Shown in pieces: positions 39,739 to 47,870 of a DNA stretch of 64,000 nucleotides. The number at the start of each line of letters is the position of its first letter. Position 1 is the first letter of the stretch. The DNA comes from Treponema vincentii. Its GTDB lineage: Bacteria > Spirochaetota > Spirochaetia > Treponematales > Treponemataceae. The stretch is from positions 1,054,001-1,118,000 of the forward strand of contig NZ_CP048020.1 of assembly GCF_010365865.1 (NCBI RefSeq). Direction: 5' to 3'. The notes beneath the pieces were generated by a model, which was given only the letters and a program-made list of their open reading frames with translations, had not been told where the DNA came from and did no database searches. The position numbers and the translations under genes were made by a program.

Positions 39739-39880
39739 GGGGCAAACGCATCAGATACTTTCTGAATAACCAAGCAGAATAATAGGTCGGTCAACCAGAG
39801 TTGAACCTCTCCACGGTTTAAATGGTCTCCCAACCTATTATTCTGCGATTTGCTGCTACACTATCTGGTGCGTTTGCCCC
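39739..39880. repeat. Nested palindromic element, family 2, copy 2
   Basis: Outer arms at 39739-39756 and 39863-39880 pair over 18 positions with one G-T. The inner 14-bp stem (39774-39787/39833-39846) is perfect but unrelated in sequence to that of copy 1. The core from ACCAGAGTTGAACCTCT to AAATGGTCTC is nearly the same as in copy 1. It lies just upstream of the acyl-CoA dehydrogenase gene. Confidence 0.88.
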
Positions 39881-40060
39881 TTTTTTACAATAAAGTGCAT
39901 GAAATTTGTGAAAACTTTATGCAATGCATTATGAAGTTGCACTTCATTCTTATTTTAAAGCAGGTATAAAAGATTTGTCAAGTAAAAATTAAGAATTGTT
40001 CTTATTTTTTAAATCCTCGGTGTTATTCGTGCGCTTTAATTCTTCGATGATCTGCGCTGT
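39881..40060. other. AT-rich spacer with degenerate two-hairpin module
   Basis: No gene is visible. Hairpin-like sequences at about 39895-39950 (GCATGAAATTT.../GAAGT-tgc-ACTTC) resemble the family 3 module and would be oriented as the 3' flank of a minus-strand gene ending near 40117, that is, the fliJ tail copy. Confidence 0.4.
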
Positions 40061-40166
40061 GGTTGTTGATTTAAAAATATCGGATGGGGCAATTTTTTGA
40101 TGTATTTTGATATGGACTAAGAGTATAAGTTTTGGTTTTTTCTATATTCGCGGGCATTGACGATGT
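40061..40166. repeat. Direct repeat flanking the catabolic island, left copy (fliJ 3'-end copy)
   Basis: About 106 bp matching 47358-47464 at roughly nine positions in ten. It contains the last ~14 codons of fliJ (VNAREYRKNQNLYS and stop at 40117, minus strand) and the DNA just beyond. The match ends at CGATGT on the island side. Confidence 0.9.
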
Positions 40167-40236
40167 ACTCACCTCCTGTTTGTTCCAGTTCTTCAGAGAA
40201 GGTCGCTCGAAAGCGATCGTAAACGGTACGAACTTG

Positions 40237-40266
40237 TTGACAGATATGGTATGTGCCTTCTAAGAT
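40237..40266 (+). promoter_or_regulatory. Candidate promoter of the sigma-54 activator gene
   Basis: TTGACA, 18-nt spacer, TAAGAT, about 64 nt before the ATG at 40330. Confidence 0.45.
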
Positions 40267-40329
40267 TGAAAGAAATAGAAGAATTATAATCCGGCAGCAC
40301 ACAGAAATGCGGGAAAGGATTCGGGTAAT

Positions 40330-41799
40330 ATGATGGAAATGGAATTTTACAAAATTATTTTTGAAGAAGTGCTTCGCCTCTCGGACGACGGCTTTATCGT
40401 GGTGGATAAGCATGCAATCGTCACGGACATCAACGATCGCTACAGCGCCTTTTTAGGAAAACCTAAGGAGGAAATCATCGGCAGGCCGATCACAGACGTG
40501 ATTCCCAACAGCAAGATGGCGGATATCATGCGGAACGAGTACAGGGAGGAGCTGGCCATGCACAAATATATACCGGGCTATGTGCGGGATGCAACCAACG
40601 ACTTTGTACTGGTAAGCCGTACTTATGTGAAAGATTCGGCGGGCGACACGATCGGCGGTGTAGCGCAGGTCCATTTCCGTGAGCAGGCGATACAATCTGC
40701 AAGACGGATGCTCAAAGAGTATAACGAACTTGAATTTCTGCGCGAGCAGTATAAGCAGTTCAATGGATTCCAGTTGGGATTCAAAGACATCATCGGCAAA
40801 AGTACTGCGATTCAAAGTAAGAAGCGGGAGGCAATGCGGGCGTCTAAAACAAACTTCTCCGTGCTGATCACTGGAGAAAGCGGCACCGGAAAAGAAGTGT
40901 TTGCAAAAGCGATCCACTACGCCAGCCGTCGTTGCCGTCGGCCGTTTGTAAGCGTAAACTGTGCAGCCATACCAGGGGAGCTTTTGGAAGCCGAGTTATT
41001 CGGCTATGAGGAGGGGTCGTTCACAGGGGCTAAGAAAGGCGGCCGCAAGGGCAAGTTCATCCAAGCAGACGGCGGAACCATCTTTCTGGATGAAATAGGG
41101 GATATGCCGCTCGTGATGCAAGCGAAAATATTGCGTGTCCTACAGGAACGCGAAGTGGACATGGTGGGAGGAACAAAACCTATCCCAGTGGATATTCGCG
41201 TGATTTCGGCAACAAGGAAAAATTTGGAGAACATGATCCGCGAGGGAACATTCCGCGAGGATTTATACTACCGGTTGAATGTAATCAATATTCATTTGCC
41301 GCCGCTGCGAGAGAGAACCGAGGACATCCCCTGTCTGGTTCAATATTATATGGACAAACTGAACAGAGAATACAAGCGGAATGTGGGAATATCCAAGAAG
41401 GTGATCGAAGCCTTCTACCGCCACAGTTGGAACGGAAATGTGCGAGAGCTTGATAATGTCATCAAAGGGGCTTATGCCGTTTGCGATGATTTGGAAATCC
41501 TTCCTTCCGATCTTCCGACTAAATTTGAGTTCAAAGATGAAAATGAACCAGAGAAAAAGATACCCCAGACAGCGCCTCCACCGGAACGGACAGGAAAGCC
41601 AAGAGAGGGAACGCTGGAAGCTGTTCGTATTGCAGGATCTATGAAGGAATTTTTGAAAAGTCAGGAAAAGGAAATGATCTTAGCCGCCTATGAAAAATTT
41701 CATACCGTGCGCAAAGCCTCGGCCTATCTAGGCATGAGTATGCCAACCTATGTCAGAAAGAGGCGGGAATATTTGAGCGAAGAGGAAATGACTGTCTAG
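40330..41799 (+). CDS. PAS-domain sigma-54-dependent transcriptional activator
   Basis: The 489-residue regulator has an N-terminal PAS sensor (~15-120, DDGFIVVDKHAIVTDIND), a coiled linker, an AAA+ domain (~150-390) with Walker A GESGTGKE, the sigma-54 contact loop GSFTGA (a natural variant of GAFTGA), Walker B GGTIFLDEIGDM and the R-finger region FREDLYYRLNV, and a C-terminal helix-turn-helix (RKASAYLGMSMPTYVRKRR). It should activate the -24/-12 promoter found 192 nt after its stop. The ligand is unknown. A PAS sensor without a receiver domain suggests direct small-molecule sensing. Confidence 0.92.
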   Translation: MMEMEFYKIIFEEVLRLSDDGFIVVDKHAIVTDINDRYSAFLGKPKEEIIGRPITDVIPNSKMADIMRNEYREELAMHKYIPGYVRDATNDFVLVSRTYVKDSAGDTIGGVAQVHFREQAIQSARRMLKEYNELEFLREQYKQFNGFQLGFKDIIGKSTAIQSKKREAMRASKTNFSVLITGESGTGKEVFAKAIHYASRRCRRPFVSVNCAAIPGELLEAELFGYEEGSFTGAKKGGRKGKFIQADGGTIFLDEIGDMPLVMQAKILRVLQEREVDMVGGTKPIPVDIRVISATRKNLENMIREGTFREDLYYRLNVINIHLPPLRERTEDIPCLVQYYMDKLNREYKRNVGISKKVIEAFYRHSWNGNVRELDNVIKGAYAVCDDLEILPSDLPTKFEFKDENEPEKKIPQTAPPPERTGKPREGTLEAVRIAGSMKEFLKSQEKEMILAAYEKFHTVRKASAYLGMSMPTYVRKRREYLSEEEMTV

Positions 41800-41843
41800 G
41801 CATCTTTAGCAAGAAAAGAATCAATACCCCCGCACGAATAGAT

Positions 41844-41901
41844 CGCTCCATTTTTAAAGCGCTTCAAATTTGATTGCTTTAAAAATGGAGCGTTTTTTTT
41901 G
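41844..41901 (+). terminator. Rho-independent terminator after the activator gene
   Basis: CGCTCCATTTTTAAAGC and GCTTTAAAAATGGAGCG form a perfect 17-bp stem followed by a T run. Confidence 0.85.
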
Positions 41902-41952
41902 TTTTGCACATCTTTTACACCTTTATCAAAAAAAATAACAGGGATTATTCAT

Positions 41953-42008
41953 TGAAATGCACGATTTTCAAGCTCCGGCAAAGAAAAGAAGTTGGTATAA
42001 CAATTGCT
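41953..42008 (+). promoter_or_regulatory. Sigma-54 promoter of the catabolic operon with upstream inverted repeat
   Basis: TTGGTAT (41992-41998) and TTGCT (42004-42008) have the -24 GG and -12 GC separated by 10 nt, as sigma-54 requires. TTGAAA-N8-TTTCAA just upstream (from ~41953) is a candidate activator site. The crotonase gene starts ~125 nt downstream. The rest of 41902-42132 contains no gene. Confidence 0.7.
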
Positions 42009-42132
42009 ATCTATAATTTAATAGCGAGTCACGGGCGCAAAGTATCCGGAGCTTGCGGGAATCCGTGACGCAGGACATGTCTGGCAAAATCAATGCCGCC
42101 CGGCCAGGCGGCATCAAAACGGAGCGTAGAAA

Positions 42133-42936
42133 ATGAAGTTTACAGAAGCGGCAAAAACAACAGAGTTTGTGAAAGCGGAACTGGAGGGAAAGCTCGCGGT
42201 ACTGACAATGAACAGGCCAAAGGCTTTGAATGCACTGAATGACCAGACGCTTGACGAGTTGGAGAGGCTGTTTACAGCGATCGAAAAAGACCGTGAGGTA
42301 CTTGGCGTCATCCTAACTGGCGAAGGGCGTGCCTTTGTTGCAGGTGCGGATATCTCGCAGATGTCCGGCTATGGCGTGGAAGAAGGTCGTCTTTACTCAG
42401 ATAGAGCGCAGAAGCTTTTCAACAAAATCGAGATTTTGGAAAAGCCGGTAATCGCAGCGGTGAACGGGTTTGCACTGGGCGGAGGCTGCGAGTTGGCTAT
42501 GAGCTGCGATATTCGCATCGCTTCCGAGCAAGCGATTTTCGGGCAACCGGAAGTCAATTTGGGACTTATGCCCTGTTTTGGCGGAACTCAGCGTCTTCCC
42601 CGACTGGTTGGTACTGGCATTGCCAAGGAACTTATCTACACCTGTCGCCAGGTGAAGGCGCAGGAGGCAAAGGAAATCGGTCTTGTCAACAAAGTAGTGC
42701 CAGCCGAATCTCTGCTGGGGGAGGCAAAGACCATGATGGCGATGATCCTTTCCAAATCTCCCATTGCGATCGGCTATTGTAAGGCGGCCATCAACCGCGG
42801 GGCAGATACAGACCTTCGTAATGGCCTTGAAATCGAAAAAGAATGTTGGGCGATCGTGTTTGGTACCAAGGATAAGGAGGAAGGTATCAGTGCCTTCTTG
42901 GAAAAACGCATGCCCCAGTTCCCAAATCAATACTGA
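42133..42936 (+). CDS. Enoyl-CoA hydratase/isomerase (crotonase family)
   Basis: Hydrates or isomerises enoyl-CoA. The oxyanion-hole and CoA blocks are GRAFVAGADISQM and NGFALGGGCELAMSCD, and GQPEVNLGLMPCFGGTQRLPRL follows. Two Glu at about residues 120 and 140 correspond to the catalytic pair of true hydratases. Length 267 is typical. First gene after the sigma-54 promoter. In a cluster with a CaiB-type CoA-transferase and an acyl-CoA dehydrogenase it resembles carnitine- or hydroxyacid-type pathways, but the substrate is not known. Confidence 0.9.
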   Translation: MKFTEAAKTTEFVKAELEGKLAVLTMNRPKALNALNDQTLDELERLFTAIEKDREVLGVILTGEGRAFVAGADISQMSGYGVEEGRLYSDRAQKLFNKIEILEKPVIAAVNGFALGGGCELAMSCDIRIASEQAIFGQPEVNLGLMPCFGGTQRLPRLVGTGIAKELIYTCRQVKAQEAKEIGLVNKVVPAESLLGEAKTMMAMILSKSPIAIGYCKAAINRGADTDLRNGLEIEKECWAIVFGTKDKEEGISAFLEKRMPQFPNQY

Positions 42937-42986
42937 GAGAACAAAATGATTTCGTCCTTTCGGGCGAATGAAAAAGGAGATCTTAT

Positions 42987-44315
42987 ATGAACGCAATAAA
43001 TATATTGGGGATAGTAGGGATTATAGCGGCATTTATTTTGCTAACGATTCTCATCATGAAAGGCCTCAACATTTTTCTGACTGTATTTATCTGTACTCTT
43101 GTGGTTGCAGTTACAACACGTATGCCTATTTATGGAGCCTTCAAAACAAATTTTATGGTTGGTTTTAGTAGCTTTTTCCAGAATTATTTCCTGTTGTTCT
43201 TAACAGGCTCGCTACTGGCGAAGGCCATGGATATTACCGGTGCCGCCAAGTCGATCGCAAAAGCGATCATTAAGCTCATGGGCGTCGATTTGGCTTTTGT
43301 ATCTGTGCCCCTTGCATGCGGTGTGTTGGCATACGGCGGTGTTACCGCCCATGTGTGCGCTTTCTGTGTGTTTTCGATTGCGCTGCAGGTGTTTCGGGCG
43401 GCGGATATTCCTCGAAGGATAATTCCCGGTGCCCTCTGCTTTGGATGCTCTACCTTCGCTATGATCTCGCCAGGTGCCGTACAAATCCACAACGCAGTAC
43501 CTGCCAATAACTTGGGCACACCGTACACGGCAGGGTTTGTGAACGGCTGGATTTCATGTTTATTCATGCTGGTTATGGGGCTTATCTGGTTGAGCATGTA
43601 CATCAAAAAGGCAAAGGCAAACGGTGAGCACTTTGCCCCCATTGCAGGAGATGATATCTCCGATGATCCCAATGAGAGACTGCCCGCCCCTCTTCTCGCT
43701 TTGCTTCCCCTCATCGTTACCATCATACTTGTGAATATTAAAAACGGAAAAGGGGCTGCGTTGATTCCGGTGGAAGTTGCGGTATTGGCTGGAACCGTTT
43801 TTGCAGTTGTAGTGATGTACCCGTTTGTAAAAAAAGGAAGCCTCGGCAAAACTTTTACGGATGGTGTTCAGATGTGCTTAGTCTCAGTAACAGCCACCAG
43901 CGCGGTGGTGGGCTTTGGTTATGTCGTTTCCCATTCGGCTCAGTTCTCGCTTATTACAAATGCTATGATCAACGTCCCCGGTCCGAAATTGCTGTCACTC
44001 TTTATAGGAACGACAGTTATTGCGGGCGTCTGCGGAAGCGCTTCCGGTGGCTTGGGCATTGCGGTACCGATTCTTGGGTCGGTTTACACGAAGTTGGGGC
44101 TTTCTGCCGCGTCGGTTCACCGCGTGATGGCCTTGTCCTCCTCGGCGCTGGATTCTCTGCCGCACAACGGCTATATCGTCACTGTAACAAACGGTCTATG
44201 CCGCGAAACGCACAAGGCTTCTTACGGACTTACCTTCCGACTGACGGTGGTCGTTCCGTTTCTTGGCTCGCTGCTCGGCGTGCTGCTGTTTACGCTATTC
44301 CCCAATCTGCCGTAA
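42987..44315 (+). CDS. GntP-family organic acid permease
   Basis: A 442-residue membrane protein with about 12 hydrophobic segments (LGIVGIIAAFILLTILIMKG first). GSASGGLGIAVPIL and SSSALDSLPHNGYIVT match conserved parts of the GntP/citrate-Mhs-like superfamily, which import gluconate, hydroxybutyrate or related acids with H+. The clustered CoA-transferase points to a carboxylate that is then activated as a CoA ester. AAAGGAG precedes the start. Confidence 0.82.
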   Translation: MNAINILGIVGIIAAFILLTILIMKGLNIFLTVFICTLVVAVTTRMPIYGAFKTNFMVGFSSFFQNYFLLFLTGSLLAKAMDITGAAKSIAKAIIKLMGVDLAFVSVPLACGVLAYGGVTAHVCAFCVFSIALQVFRAADIPRRIIPGALCFGCSTFAMISPGAVQIHNAVPANNLGTPYTAGFVNGWISCLFMLVMGLIWLSMYIKKAKANGEHFAPIAGDDISDDPNERLPAPLLALLPLIVTIILVNIKNGKGAALIPVEVAVLAGTVFAVVVMYPFVKKGSLGKTFTDGVQMCLVSVTATSAVVGFGYVVSHSAQFSLITNAMINVPGPKLLSLFIGTTVIAGVCGSASGGLGIAVPILGSVYTKLGLSAASVHRVMALSSSALDSLPHNGYIVTVTNGLCRETHKASYGLTFRLTVVVPFLGSLLGVLLFTLFPNLP

Positions 44316-44377
44316 CCTAAAAGGGGAAAATATTCAAGTGCCGGCTGTAAGCCGGCCACATCGAAAGGAGAAAAATC

Positions 44378-45619
44378 ATGTTTAAACCATTGACGGGTAT
44401 AAAAGTTATTGATCTGACCTATTTCATTGCAGGACCCGGTGCTGCCAAGATTCTTGCGGACTGGGGCGCTGACGTTATCAAAGTAGAGCCGGTGTTCGGC
44501 GATCCGGGGCGCACAACGGGTAAGCCTATGTGCATGCCTACTGAGGACGATTGCAATATCCTTTATAACATCTACAACGCGAATAAGAGAGGACTTTCCT
44601 TGAACCTAAAGGCAGAGGATGGAAAAGCTGTTTTGGAAAAAATTCTGGAAACGGCGGACGTCTTTGTAACCAGCTACAGAACGGGTGCACTTAAACGTCT
44701 TGGACTGGATTACGAGGCTATGCACGCCAGGTATCCGCATATCGTATGGGGGCAAATCAACGGCTATGGAGATTTCGGTCCCATCAAGGATAACCCCGGT
44801 TTTGATACGGTTGCTTTCTGGGCTAGAAGCGGAGCCATGATGGATCTTGTCGAGAAAGGAACTTCTCCGGTTAATCCGCTGATCGGTTTTGGAGATGCCA
44901 CAACGTCTTGCTCTCTTGCTGCCGGTATCTGCGGCGCGCTGTATAATAAAGCAAAGACCGGCGAGGGGTGTAAGGTCATGGTATCGTTATTTGGGCAAGC
45001 GATTTGGAGTGGGAGCGCCGGTGTAGCATCGACGCAGTATGGTGACAGTTATCCTAAGACCCGACTTATCCCCGGGACACCCGTTATGAACACCTACAAG
45101 AGCTCGGACGACATTTGGTTCTACATGAGTATTCTGGAGCCGGATCGGTACAATCCTTTGCTTCTCAAAGGGCTGGGCAGGGAGGAATTGATCGCGGATC
45201 CCGCCTATGGAACGGCCGCCTGTAAGGAAAATGCAAGGAATATGACAAAGATGCTCTCGGAGGCGTTTGCCGAATACACTTATGTCGAGATCGATAAAAT
45301 GCTGACGGATGAGGACATCGCGCATGAAAAAGTACAGGGCTTCCATGATATTGCTACCGATCCGCAGGCAGTCGCAAACCTGTTTGTTGCGCCGGTGAAA
45401 GAGTGGAACGGCACGGAAACTCAAATGGCTATGACCCCTGTTCGCTTTACACAAGTTGAACCAAAGACCGTACAGGATATTGCACCAACTGTGGAACGCA
45501 CTGCGCCTAAGGTGGGAATGCATTCCGTGGAGATTCTAAAAGAATATGGCTATACGCAGGATCAGATCGATGCTCTTTTGGCATCGGGCGCAGTAGCTGT
45601 GAATATCCAGAAAAAGTAA
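44378..45619 (+). CDS. CaiB/BaiF-family (class III) CoA-transferase
   Basis: Moves CoA between carboxylic acids. N-terminal blocks GIKVIDLTYFIAGPGAAKIL, ADVIKVEPVFGDPGR and NKRGLSLNL are class III hallmarks. The catalytic Asp is in NPGFDT (about residue 143). Length 413 is normal. It starts after a GCCGGC hairpin and GAAAGGAG. Likely role: activates the imported acid so that the crotonase and dehydrogenase of the operon can act. Confidence 0.9.
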   Translation: MFKPLTGIKVIDLTYFIAGPGAAKILADWGADVIKVEPVFGDPGRTTGKPMCMPTEDDCNILYNIYNANKRGLSLNLKAEDGKAVLEKILETADVFVTSYRTGALKRLGLDYEAMHARYPHIVWGQINGYGDFGPIKDNPGFDTVAFWARSGAMMDLVEKGTSPVNPLIGFGDATTSCSLAAGICGALYNKAKTGEGCKVMVSLFGQAIWSGSAGVASTQYGDSYPKTRLIPGTPVMNTYKSSDDIWFYMSILEPDRYNPLLLKGLGREELIADPAYGTAACKENARNMTKMLSEAFAEYTYVEIDKMLTDEDIAHEKVQGFHDIATDPQAVANLFVAPVKEWNGTETQMAMTPVRFTQVEPKTVQDIAPTVERTAPKVGMHSVEILKEYGYTQDQIDALLASGAVAVNIQKK

Positions 45620-45630
45620 GGAGGATAAAT

Positions 45631-46773
45631 ATGTATAATTTTGAACTGACAGACTACCAGAAAGAGATTCGGCGGCGTGCCGAAACATTTGCGCAGAAGG
45701 AACTGCTTCCCGGTGTGATCGAGCGAGATAAAACGGAAACGTACGATATGAGTATTGTAAAAAAACTGGGGGAGGCAGGGCTGATCGGCCTGCAATTCGA
45801 TCCAAAGTATGGGGGTCACGGTAACGATTACCTTGCGTTTCTAATCGTGGTAGAAGAATTGTGTAAGGTGGATTCGGCCTTCGGCATTTCCTATGCAATC
45901 TCATCTACTTTTACAACGGGCATCGACTCCTTCGGCAACGAAGAACAAAAGATGCATTGTATGCCGCGTCTCTTTGCCGGAGATGCAATCGGCTGCTTTG
46001 CACTGACGGAGCCGGACGCAGGTTCCGATGCGGGTTCTGCTAAAACGCAAGCGATTCGTGATGGAGATAACTTTATTTTGAACGGCAAAAAGCACTATAT
46101 TACCAATAGTGCCGTTGCCGACTACTGTATGCTGATTGCAAACACAGATCTTTCTAAGGGCTCAAAGGGTTTGACTGCCTTCCTAGTAGACATGAAGAAT
46201 ACGCCAGGTATTAGCATCGGACATATTGAAAGTAAGTGTGGTATCCGTTCGGCCAAGGTTGCGGAGATCAACATTGAAAACGCAGTGATTCCTGCAAGCC
46301 GCATGATCGGCACGGAGGGGAAGGGATTCCGCTATGCACTAAGCGCGCTCAATGCCGGCAGGCTCGGTGTAGCAGCGCAGGGGCTAGGCATTGCGCAGAG
46401 CTCCTTTGATATCTGCAAAGATTACATGAAGGAGCGCATGCAGTTTGGTAAACCAATCTATAAGAACCAGTATCTGGCTTTTAAGATGGCCGAACTGCAA
46501 ACGGAGATCGATATGTGTCGTCTTTTGCTTTATAAGGGAGCATGGGAACAGCAGCAGGGAATGGATTTCTCCATATCGGCCTGTAAAGCAAAGCTTGCCT
46601 GCTCAAATCTGGCCATGAAGGTCACCACGGAGTGTATCCAAAATATGGGCGGGGCCGGATATATGCGCGAAAATCATGTAGAACGAATGTTCCGCGATGC
46701 GAAGATAACCCAGGTCTACGAAGGAACGAATGAGATACAAAGGCTGATCATCAGCGGCGCTATCTTTGGCTGA
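45631..46773 (+). CDS. Acyl-CoA dehydrogenase (island copy)
   Basis: 380 residues with CFALTEPDAGSDAGSAKT, FILNGKKHYITNSA, LNAGRLGVAAQGLGIAQSS, ENHVERMFRDAKITQ and the catalytic Glu in VYEGTNEIQRL. It is clearly divergent from the dehydrogenase at 38554-39723 and was probably acquired with the island. It starts 11 nt after the CoA-transferase with GGAGG. Reduction direction (dehydrogenase or enoyl reductase) cannot be told. Confidence 0.91.
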   Translation: MYNFELTDYQKEIRRRAETFAQKELLPGVIERDKTETYDMSIVKKLGEAGLIGLQFDPKYGGHGNDYLAFLIVVEELCKVDSAFGISYAISSTFTTGIDSFGNEEQKMHCMPRLFAGDAIGCFALTEPDAGSDAGSAKTQAIRDGDNFILNGKKHYITNSAVADYCMLIANTDLSKGSKGLTAFLVDMKNTPGISIGHIESKCGIRSAKVAEINIENAVIPASRMIGTEGKGFRYALSALNAGRLGVAAQGLGIAQSSFDICKDYMKERMQFGKPIYKNQYLAFKMAELQTEIDMCRLLLYKGAWEQQQGMDFSISACKAKLACSNLAMKVTTECIQNMGGAGYMRENHVERMFRDAKITQVYEGTNEIQRLIISGAIFG

Positions 46774-47308
46774 TCGTAGTAGTAGTACGGTAATACCAAC
46801 CGTACAAAGCGCAGGGCTGACGGTTTTTCACCCCAGCCTTGCGGGAAATCCGCATACAGCCGCCGTTGTGCTGGCTGCCGGCAGGGGGCTGAAAACCACC
46901 GCCTGTTTTGAAAAAATGCTTACTCTGGCAGACGCTTTGCAGGGACAGGTGGTGGGCACCAGAGGGGCGGTGGATATGGGCTGGATTCCCGCCTCTAGGG
47001 AGGTCGGGCTCAGCGGCCTCCGCCTTGCGCCGCGGATCTATTTTGCGCTTGGTGTTTCGGGAGCCAATTTCCACACAATCGGAATGTATCGCTCTAAGCT
47101 GATCGTTGCCGTGAACATTGAGGAGAATGCCCGGATTTTTTATATGGCGGATTACTGTATTTGTGCAGAGGCGGAAACGGTTTTAGATGGACTATTGGCA
47201 GCTTTGCCCGGTAGGACGTTTCAAGGGACGGACAAGATCGAAACCTTTCTCTTGACGCAGCTGCAAGCCTACCCGTTCCGGTATAATCCAGTGCGTAAAA
47301 ACGAATGA
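46766..47308 (+). CDS. ETF-alpha FAD-domain fragment
   Basis: 180 residues matching the FAD-binding C-terminal domain of ETF-alpha: VVLAAGRGLKT, LADALQGQVVGTRGAVDMGW, LAPRIYFALGVSGA, VNIEENARIFYMADYCI. The usual N-terminal half is missing, and the only in-frame starts (TTG at 46766) overlap the dehydrogenase stop without a good ribosome site. It may be a deletion product in which etfB and the first part of etfA were lost, or a coupled minimal protein. No ETF-beta lies nearby. Confidence 0.75.
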   Translation: MADRSSSTVIPTVQSAGLTVFHPSLAGNPHTAAVVLAAGRGLKTTACFEKMLTLADALQGQVVGTRGAVDMGWIPASREVGLSGLRLAPRIYFALGVSGANFHTIGMYRSKLIVAVNIEENARIFYMADYCICAEAETVLDGLLAALPGRTFQGTDKIETFLLTQLQAYPFRYNPVRKNE

Positions 47309-47332
47309 CGTGTCGTATCCATGCAAGGAAAA

Positions 47333-47370
47333 TCAACAACCCCGACGCTTGCGTCGGGGTTGTTGATTTA
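47333..47370 (+). terminator. Terminator of the island operon
   Basis: TCAACAACCCCGACGC and GCGTCGGGGTTGTTGA form a perfect 16-bp stem followed by TTTAAAAA. Its 3' arm overlaps the start of the right direct repeat. Confidence 0.8.
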
Positions 47371-47464
47371 AAAATATCGGATATATCGGTTTTTTTGATG
47401 TATTTTGATATGAACTAAGAGTATAAGTTTTGACTTTTTCTATATTCGCGGGCATTGACGATGT
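47358..47464. repeat. Direct repeat flanking the catabolic island, right copy
   Basis: Counterpart of 40061-40166; it includes the true fliJ 3' end (stop at 47415, minus strand). Confidence 0.9.
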
Positions 47465-47864
47465 CGTCGAGGATTGCATCTTGCTGTTTCAGCCCCTCAG
47501 CTTTCCATTCGACTTCTTTCCGCTCCCGCAGCTTCGTTACGATGAGCCGCTTCTGATGTGCTTTGATATAGATTTTCCGCATTTTTTCGATGACGAGTTC
47601 CGCCTCTACCAATGCTTTTTCTTGCTTTTCGCGGTCGATACGGAGCCGTTCCAAGTAGTTTTCGTGCAAGGTGAGCTCAGCAGGGGTTTTAAGGCTTACC
47701 CCGAGCGATCGACGAGTTTTTATTTCTTCCTGTGCGATTTCGGTAAGGCGCAACACAATCGCTTCGCGGGCGGCAACGGCACGTCCGAGGTTGGTTTCCG
47801 CTTCTTTTTCGCGGAAGGTTCGGATATCCAAGAGCTTTTGAAGCGAAAACTGAAATTTCTTCAT
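47415..47864 (-). CDS. fliJ: Flagellar export chaperone FliJ
   Basis: 149 residues, almost wholly a two-helix coiled coil as expected for FliJ (MKKFQFSLQKLLDIRTFREKEAE at the N-terminus). It links the FliI ATPase to the export gate. It follows fliI by 6 nt. Its last ~14 codons are duplicated at the far side of the island. Confidence 0.85.
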   Translation of the reverse strand: MKKFQFSLQKLLDIRTFREKEAETNLGRAVAAREAIVLRLTEIAQEEIKTRRSLGVSLKTPAELTLHENYLERLRIDREKQEKALVEAELVIEKMRKIYIKAHQKRLIVTKLRERKEVEWKAEGLKQQDAILDDIVNAREYRKSQNLYS

Positions 47865-47870
47865 AGGGGA

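Larger units (their letters stand above)
40061..47464. mobile_element. Catabolic genomic island inserted in the 3' end of fliJ
   Basis: Six plus-strand genes for acyl-CoA metabolism lie between two copies of the fliJ 3' end, opposite to the flagellar operon. The flanking duplication is the pattern left by site-specific insertion at a gene end. No integrase or transposase is present, so the mechanism is unknown. Gene content resembles fermentative Firmicutes clusters, which suggests transfer; that is inference. Confidence 0.7.

Noticed and set aside
40117-40413. A 98-codon minus-strand gene ending in the fliJ tail copy
   Set aside because: Only the last ~14 codons correspond to a protein (FliJ). 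The rest has no family features and overlaps the activator promoter and start.
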